From positions 144,876,043-144,940,042 of the forward strand of contig NC_071353.1 of assembly GCF_943734655.1 (NCBI RefSeq): DNA of 64,000 bases, in the 5' to 3' direction. The position numbers and the translations under genes were made by a program. The number at the start of each line of letters is the position of its first letter. The first letter of the stretch is position 1. The notes below the pieces were generated by a model. It was not told the DNA's origin. It saw nothing but the letters and a program-made list of their open reading frames with translations, and did not search any database. Below, piece by piece: positions 55,446 to 64,000 of this stretch. This DNA comes from Sabethes cyaneus (taxonomy: Eukaryota; Arthropoda; Insecta; Diptera; Culicidae).

Positions 55446-57985
55446 TTAAAAGCAATTATTGCGTGACGGGTGTCTAACAAAAAAACCATAGTAGTTATTT
55501 GAGAACTGCTTGGTTAAATAAAATCTTAAATAGGTAGAGATTTTTTGTATTATTTTTAAACTCTATTCCATCGCAGCAGTTCTTTGAGTCTTTTGTGATG
55601 TTGGTTTGTTAACCTATTCAGAATTTTCCCAAACTGCTGGGTTGGTCATATTAGTCTTTATTTTGCATCATTTGTATTTTTATGTCCAATTTTTGTAAAA
55701 TTCGAAATTGGTGTGGAATAATTTTATAATTTATCAATATTGTATGAATCGCGTAGTTTTTCAAATTTCAGTATAATTTACTGAATTTGCTAAAGTTTAA
55801 TCTAAATTATTGCCTAATTCTCAGTTCAATTTTAATTTTCTTATTTCGCGAAGAGTATGTACTGTTTTAGAAAAAAAAATTACCAAACAGCTTATTAAGA
55901 GTAACTGCTACGCAGAATTTTTCATTGTTTAACTATTTTCACGGATTGCGGATTGAACGGAATTGGACTCACAGTCAAACTTGGCTCAAAACACCAACGG
56001 ATACCCTTTGCTTTACTTCTCGCTCTGCTGAAATTGAAATTTTAAAAGCGAAGTGCGATTCGGTTTGTGCTTCGCTGATTTTTGCACGTGCGGCATCATG
56101 GCTAGCAAGTTTACTGACTAAATAATTTATTGCTGATCCTGCACGACTGCTTAAAAAGACAACGGAACGAAATGGAACAGAGCATTTCGTAATGTCGTAA
56201 AGTCCAGCTGCCACACTGTTCATCACGTATTTTTGATCTGGTTAGACGGACAAAACTATCTCATCAGCCGAAGTCCATTAGGCTAAAAACTTTTTTTCAT
56301 ATTTGGTTGTTATCTGTTGAAGTAAATAAATAGGGCTGAAAATTCGAATCGTAGCATAGTAGCAACAGTTGCACAATTCACCCTACGTTTGGCTCGACAG
56401 TAAACATAAACAAGCACAACGATACTCACATTTAACTGCACGGTCGGCTGTTTTCTGCGAAAGCACCAACACAGCTGCTGGCGAAACAGATGATTTCCCG
56501 ACTTTACCGACCTCTCACCGCAGGAACTGTTGCCGATCGTTACGTACCTACAACCCAACCACGCCGCACCCTAATAAGGGTAAAGTCCAACAAAGCCGCT
56601 TAATAGCTGTGGTCCAGGAATGGATACGGAAACGAAAATGGTGACAAAAGTGCGATTTTCCTCCAAACACCTAAACATAAAAATTCACGAAATCACTACC
56701 GGCTGTCGAATTAAAAACCGTGATGCAATGAACCCCTGACGGTGATGGACCACAGCTTTAAATTGAAGCCACAAAAAATTTTCCACTGGCTTTTTTCTGC
56801 TTCCTGCAGTCACTTTACGCCTGGCACTACACTCACTCACTCACACACGCGGCTGATCCGGCCGACGAAAACAGACAGAATGAAAAGCAGAGCCGAATGA
56901 TCAATATCAGCTGGCTGGCTGGCTGGCTGGTTGACTTGAGTTTTGGTTTACTCGTCGTCGGAGCAGTTAGATACCTACTTGTTCACACACGGAATACGAC
57001 TCCTTCCTCCTTCAAGTCCGACGAGAGTCGGGCGTGCACTGAAAGCAAAAAACCGTTTCCTCCCACAGCCCACAACACAAAGCCGCAGCGAGCGCTATCA
57101 TGTAACATATGCGAAGTAAACCGGCGCTGCACAGCAGAGTGAGCATAAAAGGAAACATAATTGCATGATTATACACTCTCGGACTCTCAGCAAACTCTGC
57201 CATGGCGATGGGCGGCAAACTGATCAACACGCTGCACGTTGGTGTGTGTAGATAGATTGTAGAATCTCAGCTTGCACGTGCTGCGTCCAACATCCAAGCC
57301 CCGAAATGCTGCTGCAATTGAAAGGCTTTTTCTTTGTTGTTCTGGTTGCTAGTGTGTTGCTAGGATGCACTCGCAAAACGAACACCGCGAAAACGACGCG
57401 CCGTCCGCCGTAGCCGCGCTCTTTTTGCTCTTCTGCGATGTTCGGCTCTCACGCGCTCTCAGCGCAGCGTCTCACAGTGGGACGTGCACCTCGATAACGG
57501 CCGGACATAGCATGACTAACTAAATAAATGGATTGAAGCGCATTGTGATGTAAAAGTCTCTTTGTTTTAATTTTTAAAGTGCATTTTTGTGATTACTCCA
57601 CCTAGAGGATTTTAGAAGAAATTAAAAAGTTTTTTTGTTTGAAACAAAAATTCTGTTTATGAAAATATATTCGCTGTGTTCAGATTGGCAAGAAGAATGC
57701 ACTATTTACATTTTTATAAACAGAATCCCGCTTTTGGACCGAAAAACTGCTTCCGAAATTGGGCTTTCCGACGAAAAGTTAATGACTGCTAGTTTCCCGT
57801 TAATAAAACGATTAGGTTTTACTGTATTTAGGGGTGAATTGGGCAACATGGACTATGTATTCTTGATTTCGCACAGTATGGAATGGATGGGATTTGATTT
57901 CTCTGATGTTTTTGGAGTTATTTGATTTCATTTCCCGGGCGGCAAATAAGTTTTATTACTGTCACCAATGGATTCGTTCCCATTT
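55446..57985. other. Non-repetitive stretch, possible regulatory or 5' exon DNA, no gene called
   Basis: AT-rich to 55900, then of mixed composition with GC-richer DNA at 56350-57500. There is a (GGCT)n tract near 56911-56930. Frames of 60-96 codons (for example 57635-57925, +) lack known domains. The texture resembles 6991-9060. Confidence 0.35.
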
Positions 57986-58559
57986 TTTACATAGGAATAG
58001 ATATCTTGTAAGATTCCAAACTAGCTAACTAGGCTGGTGAAGGCCCTAACCCAGCGAGGTTATGGTGCCGATCAAAGTCGCATTCGACTTTGTACGACAC
58101 TAAATAGCTATTAAGATGGGAGCGGGAACTCTTATCCCTACCTCCACGCGGTGCCGGCTGGGACGCAACTGAACCCAAGTAGGGTCGACCAAATACCAGT
58201 CTTTGGTTGCACCCTCAGTTGTGTGCTAACAGGGAGAGGGGGGCGTTGTGCAGTGGTGTAAAGAGGCGAGCGTAGCTCAACTCCTCTAAGGCAGCTGCAG
58301 ACGTCGTAGTGTCCTGTTAGAGCTCAGGACTTTAAATAAAAAAGCCGAGACGGGGGTGCCATGGACACATTAGGATCGGTTCCAGGAACATCCTGATTAT
58401 GGTATACTGGACGAGCGTAAAAAACGTTTGAATTTGACGCTATAGGGTTAACGGCTGTTCTATTCTACTACCTTAGGTAAGGAAGGGTGGTACCTTCCCG
58501 AAACGGCGAGTAGGCTAATGGTACAGCTGCCTTCCGTCCCGTTAAAACCGTGGCTGGTC

Positions 58560-58947
58560 CAGGGATGGTTCGATCACTTTGATTCAATTTTGATTCATTT
58601 GACAGTACCGTCTTAACGGGACCAAATATGACAATGTTATGTATGGGACATTTGTAGAACTAGTTCTAATCTACAATTTTCCTGAAGTTTTGCTGTATCT
58701 TTTGTAGTTACGGCGCTACAATGCTAGTATCTTATTTGTGACTAAATGAACGTTCATTTAGTCACTGATGAGTTACTAGCGTTGTAGCACCGTAACTACA
58801 AACGATACAGCAAAACTTTGTTCAGAAAAATTGTAGATTAGAACTAGTTCTACAAATGTCCCATACATAACATTGTCATATTTGACTCGGCTGAGACGAT
58901 ACTGCCAAATGAATGAAAATTGAGTCAAAGTGATCGAACCTTCTCTG
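58560..58947. mobile_element. Palindromic hAT-type MITE with perfect 8-bp target duplication
   Basis: The ends CAGGGATGGTTCGATCAC and, inverted, CAGAGAAGGTTCGATCAC enclose an almost perfect palindrome centred on AAATGAACGTTCATTT. GGCTGGTC flanks both sides (58552-58559 and 58948-58955). A relative lies at about 30155-30697. Confidence 0.9.
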
Positions 58948-59181
58948 GGCTGGTCTCTAGGTACGTTCAAAGCTCGTCACTCACGTCAAAGTGCGGGGAT
59001 GTAGGCTCAGATGATACATTCCTGACTAACGCTGATCGGATGCTGACATCCCTACCACCATGAAGGGTAGGGGGAGTGTCCCTAGCCATGGCCTCCCTGC
59101 TTGCATAGATCACCATGGGATCGTTAAGGCGACTACACAATACGAGCGGAGATAGCGTCCCAGATTTGGGACCCATAATGC

Positions 59182-60880
59182 ATGGACAAATTTTTAAAAT
59201 TGACCGGGGAATCGAACGCGAGTGCTGTTAGAGGCAAAGAAAATATCTTCGCCAAAAGCAGCAAATTGGCGCACTCGTCGCCAACGAAGACAGGTAGCCC
59301 CCCGTTACCGGGGACGCAACCCAAGAAAGTAAGCCCGCCGAAATCGGGGGCACAGCCCAAACAGGGAAGCCCCCCGAAAACGGGGGCGATACCGAAGAAA
59401 AAGTTGACTCCACCAAAGTCTGACACCACAGTTAGAACGCCGGTGGCTACCGCTGCTAGCTCAGCAAAGAAGGAGGACGACAGCGTTAGGAAAAAGTCAA
59501 CTGAGGACGTGGTGCACCCTCTGGAGGCGGGAGTTGGGCCTCCTCCAGCCAGTAGCAAGCTGGAGGAAGTCAAAAGGTTGGTGGACGAGTTGTTATCGTT
59601 CATCAACTCACGGTCTGTAGCGATGCGAGATCGCCGAGGTTCAGGCCATGGCCGCTAAGGCTATGGCCGTACCTAGTCATGCGCGTACGCTGCTTGGTAA
59701 GCGCAAAGCGGCTACGCTTGACCATGGACCATCGCTGCTGACCAAGAGGCAGCGGACTTCGGACCGCGCCTCTACCAGCGAACACGCGGAGGCGGTCCCG
59801 GATGGTGCTGCCGGGACCGGGGACGACTGGCGTGTGGTTAGGCGTAAACCGCCTTAGCCGAAACCGAGCGAGGCTGCAGATGCGAAGCCAAAGCCAAGGC
59901 GGGTCCATAAGGGCGACGCCTTAGTAGTGAAGCTGACAGGTAAACTGTCGTACGCTAACCTACTTCGCAACGTTAGGGTGGACCCAAGCTGTAGGAGCTT
60001 CCAACGCCGACAACATTGTGCAGAAAATGTGCGCTGAGCAGCGCGCATGGGGTGCCGTCGATAGGGCGGCAACGTCGGTGATAACGGAGTTGCAACGGCT
60101 AGAACGTTTGCAACGACAGGGCCTGACATAGCTTGTTAGGGTCAGTAATGGGCTGATTGGGCAGCCCAGGCCCTAAGTGAAGGGTAGTGGCGGTATGAAA
60201 TGGCAAGGGTGTTGTGTGAACCCACACACGCAACGGACAAGTCGGAGTGCTTCGGCACGTCCTCCCTCCTGAAGTAAAACCTAACGGTAGTTCCGGGAGG
60301 GGTTCAGGAATGGGCAGCAGGATAGTTTTTAGTAGGTAGGCGCATGTTGGCACCATGTGAATCCTATTCGGCACCGTGAAGGTGCTGTCTATGAAGATTT
60401 TCTCCCTGCATAAACAATACAAAAAAGCTGTAGGAGCTTGGGGCCAACGTGGCCAGGCCAAGGCCCTGTCGCAGCGTATTCTTCTCGAGTGTAACAACCT
60501 CGACGAGATTACGATGGCAGTTGACCTGAAGGATGCTCTGCGGGATCAGCTTAATGTTGATGTGGCACCCGCAGACATCCGGCTGCGGAAGGCATACGGC
60601 GATATGCAAACCGCAACCATAAACGTGCCAGTGGCCCTCGCTAACAAAATGTTGGCGTCTGGCAAAATTAAGGTAGGCTGGTCAATCGGACGTGCAAGTG
60701 ATTGGTCCAAGCTTTGCAGCAGTGCGGTGAAGATGGGCACTTTGCCAAAGAGTGTAGTAAATCCCCCAGATGCATGCTCTGCACAGCTGAAGCGGGAAAT
60801 AAGCACGCCTCAGGTGGCCCGCTGTGTGCGGCTTATAGGTGGGCTTTGCAACGATAGTGGTGCAGGTTATACAGATTAAC
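59182..60880 (+). pseudogene. R1-like gag (ORF1), frameshifted
   Basis: The ATG at 59182 opens a 158-codon frame rich in Pro, Lys and Ser (59182-59658). Coding continues in another frame to about 60030. After a gap it resumes at 60376-60720 (SMKIFSLHKQYKK, ALRDQLNVDVAPADIRLRKA). A base change of frame near 60715 separates this from the zinc-knuckle region, which in its own frame reads QCGEDGHFAKECSKSPRC and CTAEAGNKHASGG, CCHC-type motifs of LINE gag proteins. In intact relatives this protein coats the element's RNA. Here several frameshifts split it. Confidence 0.75.
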
Positions 60881-62918
60881 CTGAATCACTGTGACACGGC
60901 ACAGGAGTTGCCGTGACAAACCCCCGGGGCGGCGCTAACTGGGTGAACGATACGGGTCGGATGGCAGCGATTGCTGTCAAGGGTAGATACCCAACCCAGG
61001 AGGTGGTTTTGTCCGACCAAGAAAGGTTCGTGATCACCGACGACCTCACGGGCCGCAAGCCTGTTGTCGTTGAAGGAGACTTCAATGCTTGGGCTGTCGA
61101 ATGTGGTAGCAGGTGCACTACCCCTAGGGGACAAAGCTTACTGGAAGCTCTGTCCAAGCTGGACGTAAGTCTGGCAAACCGTTCGGGATCCGTCAGTATC
61201 TTTCGTAGGAAGGTACAACAATCGATCGTCGAATTTACTAGGTAACATGGGTTGGAGGGTGACCAATGAGTACACGCATAGCGACCACCAAGCTATACGG
61301 AACACGATCTCGCGGGTCGATTGGGAGGAGGTGGAAAGTGGAGGCCTTCGATAAAGACCTGTCCGTTGAAGCACTCAGCGCAGAGAGCAACCACTGGAAC
61401 CTGAGGGCCCGTTGAGCTAACCAACGTCCTAATACGAGCATGTGATACCACTATGCCCAGGACGGGGCAGCCAATGAACGGTCGTCGCTCGGTATACTGG
61501 TGGAGCGAGACCATTGCACAGCTCCGCTCCAGATGCCACAGAGCGAGAAGGCAAGCGTAGAGGGCCCGGACCGATACAGATGCTGAAGCTCAGGGGGTCG
61601 AGCGTAGAGCGGCCAGGCTGGCGATCAACAAGGAGGTTGGGCGTAGCAAGAAATCCGATTTCAGGACCTATGCCACGATGCGGATTCGAACCCCTGGGGT
61701 GGTGCATACCAGCTGGTGATGAAAAAGATGACCTGCCCCCAAAAGCTGAAAGTCATCGTGGAAGGGCTCTTCCCGCAACACAATCCAGTTTGGTGGCCTC
61801 CGACACCGTACGATCAATCGAATGATGTCCTCATTCCGGTCACGAATGAGGAACTTATCGTAATTGCCAGGGGTATAAAAACGAAGAAACCGCCCGGTCC
61901 TGACGGGATTCCGAACGAGGCACTCAAAGCGGCGATCCAAGCATATCCCGATATGTTTAGAGATACGCTTCAGAACTGCCCAGAGGTATGCGAATTTCCA
62001 GATAAATGGAAAGTCTAAAGATTGGTACTACTGCAGTAGAATCAATATATATAGAATGCCAGTGTCGCTGCAGTGCTCGTGGTAAACATCACACATTTGA
62101 AAATTATGTAGTTACATTGTATGCGCATATGTGTGAGTGATCGATTCGAAACGAGATCTGATCTGATTGTCAAACTAAAAAGGCAACCCAATAAAAAATC
62201 TTTCTGCTTTTTCGTAAATCACGTAGGATAAATCACCCGATTTGGTCGTTTTAAGGTATTTCGTCGGCAGGAAAATTTTCTATTGGGCAATTTGACAATG
62301 TAGTTCCCGTATCCAAGACACGAACCAGCAACATGTTTGCCACCAAAATATCCATGAAACACCAGCGAAACTGGCATTCTATATATATTGATTATACTAC
62401 TGCTGCCGAAGCCGGGGAAACCACCTGGTGATCCCTCGTCGTACAGGCCAATTTGCCTATTGGACACGTTAGGCAAATTGCTAAAGCGGGTAATCCTAAT
62501 GGTGGAGAGTGATGTCAGACTGGCAAGCACGCAGTTTCTCTTCCGTAAGGGGAATAAGTCCAATGTAGACGCCATAAAGTCCGTGGTAGAGAGGGCCGTG
62601 AAGCCTATGAGACGGAAAAGGCGCAGCGATAGGTATTGTGCCATTGTCACAATCGATGTCAAAAACGCCTTTGCAGCGCTAGCGCGATTGCACCCCAGCT
62701 TGCGCTGGTAAAGGCATAGGATGAGGGTACCGGATCATCTATGTAGGTTGCTTAAAAGGTACTTCGAGAACCGGGTGCTAGTGTACGACTCGGCGGATGG
62801 GGCGAAGAAGTACGAGTTCCACAGGACTCGATTTTCGGCCCCACGCTCTGGAATGCCATGTACGATGGGGTATGAGGTTCGAACTATCCACTCGAGGGTC
62901 GAGATCACCAAAAAATGA
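60858..62918 (+). pseudogene. R1-like pol (ORF2), degenerate and truncated
   Basis: The start region reads VQVIQINLNHCDTAQEL, typical of R1-type endonucleases, and stops within about 20 codons. Endonuclease fragments follow with frameshifts (VEGDFNAWAVECGSR near 61070). The RT begins with KKPPGPDGIPNEALKAA (near 61890) and FPDKWKV (near 61995), is interrupted by a MITE, and resumes with LLPKPGKPPGDPSSYRPI (near 62400) and VTIDVKNAF (near 62648). The last motif is GPTLWNAMYDGV (near 62840). The FADD palm motif and everything after it are absent, so the copy is dead. Confidence 0.8.
62036..62395. mobile_element. Palindromic MITE inside the R1-like RT
   Basis: The ends are AATCAATATATATAGAATGCC and its inverse, extending with CAGTAG at the left and CTACTG at the right. 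It splits codons between RLVLL and LLPKPGK. ACTACTGC is present on both sides (an 8-9 bp duplication), but an alternative alignment gives no duplication, so the superfamily is uncertain. A second, interrupted copy is at 13495-14790. Confidence 0.75.
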
Positions 62919-62935
62919 AATTCGCGTTTAGCTAA

Positions 62936-64000
62936 GATGTGAATTTGATCTATCACGCTGTTTAAAACTTCGAAATGAAATGCAAAGCCAAGTGGCGCGT
63001 CCTGTGCCAATAGAACATAACTGTGTCTTTGTTTTGAGAAAAAACAGAAAGCTGAATTGCTGTCAATGCGAGGACTAGGGAAAACTAACTAGTGTCAGTA
63101 GAACCCTGAAAGTGATCTGCCTCGCCCAAAATCATCTAAAAAGCATTTGCAGCATCTGGCTGCTAAATAAGCTGACTAGCCACTTCTGTTCCCCGTCGTT
63201 ATCTAGGTGGTCTAATGTGTATTCGGCCTCGTGTCTATTCGGCCTCTCGCCCATTCGACCTCGCGTCCAGTATCCCTTGCATCAAATATGCCTCATATCC
63301 ATTATGCCTGACGTCTGTATGCGTCGTGTCCCGTCACCCTCTACAGCTATTTGCATAGTTGACGGAAATACAATTGAAACTATGTAAAGAATTGCAAGCA
63401 ATTAACTGACGCAGTGCAAAAAAAATGAAACGCTAAAAAACTAGGGTAAGGAATGATTTAAGCAGTGTCACCTATTTTAATCAGTTGAAGATAAAGGAGC
63501 CAAAAATGCACGTTTTTATTCATATTTTCAAAAGCATTTGATAGGAACATCTTTACAAATCACTTAACCATAGATTTAATTCACACAAACACAATTTACT
63601 GGGTTTCCGACAAGAAATATGATGAATCAAAAATTGTTGTCCAAAAACGTACATTTTTCAGCTGCTGAATGCAATCGCCACCTAGCTACCAACCAATCCA
63701 TCGCATTTTTCAGCACTGATTACAACCACTCTAAAAGTCCAGTACTCAATTGTCACATACCATATTATTCACTATCTTTTTTTTTCTATTATCTAAGGCT
63801 TTGTCACTAGCCGAAAGTTTTATTATTTTATAACATAACTGAAAATAAATTCTGAATTGACGGAACCTGTTCAGCAGTAGCAGCAGCTGCAGCGTAACTC
63901 ATGAACTATCGTGTTGCCAAGACACTGTTTCGGTTCTGGAAATAAGAATTATAGGTGTGAAATTAACTGAAACCTCCAATGGTGAAAACGTGGTTCAATA
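62936..64000. other. Right-edge spacer, no gene recognised
   Basis: Short frames only (up to 91 codons) with no domains. A small 16-bp repeat lies at 63215-63325. Confidence 0.35.
63215..63325 (+). repeat. 16-bp degenerate tandem repeat
   Basis: About seven units around CGTGTCTATTCGGCCT decline in similarity from left to right (CTCGCCCATTCGACCT, CGCGTCCAGTATCCCT, CATATCCATTATGCCT). Confidence 0.65.

Larger units (their letters stand above)
57990..62935 (+). mobile_element. Degenerate R1-like non-LTR retrotransposon
   Basis: A 5' leader with CTAACCCAGCGAGGTTATGG (near 58030) precedes a gag-like ORF1 and a broken pol ORF2, in the R1-clade layout. It is truncated in the RT domain before the FADD motif. 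Two MITEs are inserted: 58560-58947 in the leader and about 62036-62395 in the RT. The exact 5' end is not defined. Confidence 0.75.

Noticed and set aside
57635..57925. 96-codon forward frame
   Set aside because: It has no domain, splice or promoter support, and AT-rich DNA around it gives similar frames by chance.

Overview
The window is eukaryotic, most likely mosquito (Culicidae, Aedes-like). Reasons: spliced gene structure with GT/AG introns, an insect-type SLC16 monocarboxylate transporter, and dense layers of non-LTR retrotransposons, TA- and TTAA-flanked MITEs, a DD37E mariner, hAT elements and Helitron-like repeats. The species assignment is inference. No prokaryotic gene, rRNA, CRISPR array or convincing free-standing tRNA gene was seen.

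Host gene. One conventional protein-coding gene is supported: a monocarboxylate-transporter-like protein on the + strand. It has a 5' noncoding exon ending at 39422 and five coding exons between 39768 and 41776. The coding sequence is phase-consistent across all four internal introns, gives 587 codons, and leaves the window inside an intron that opens at 41777. That intron, or the intergenic space if the last exon lies elsewhere, is filled with mobile DNA to the right edge.

Left part (1-23 kb). A reverse-strand LINE-type pol gene (endonuclease, reverse transcriptase, RNase H) is open without a stop from its ATG at 3295 to the left edge. Next come a TA-flanked MITE split by a Helitron-like repeat, a GC-richer non-repeat stretch (7.0-9.06 kb), a 12-bp quasi-periodic array (9.7-10.9 kb), several retrotransposon scraps, and MITEs with TA or TTAA target duplications.

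Middle (23-39 kb). A second Helitron-like copy sits in another MITE, followed by a hAT-like insertion carrying a SINE piece and a reverse-transcriptase relic, a deleted DD37E mariner, a degenerate RT/RNase H pseudogene (32.6-34.5 kb), and a nest in which a Helitron remnant holds a hAT element that itself holds two further MITEs.

Right part (42-64 kb). A very large inverted repeat built of 12-bp quasi-periodic arrays is interrupted by the third and largest Helitron-like copy. Two diverged spacer units follow, one carrying a 3-kb non-LTR retrotransposon with a perfect 13-bp target duplication. Then come a 1.5-kb foldback element and a degenerate R1-like retrotransposon (about 58.0-62.9 kb) with two MITE insertions.

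The most informative observation is that the three Helitron-like copies start TC, end CTAG and sit between A and T. For two of them the opposite arm of the palindromic host element preserves the uninterrupted site, so clean insertion without duplication can be read inside the window. Copy 3 also carries a near-identical 916-bp higher-order repeat of its internal monomers.
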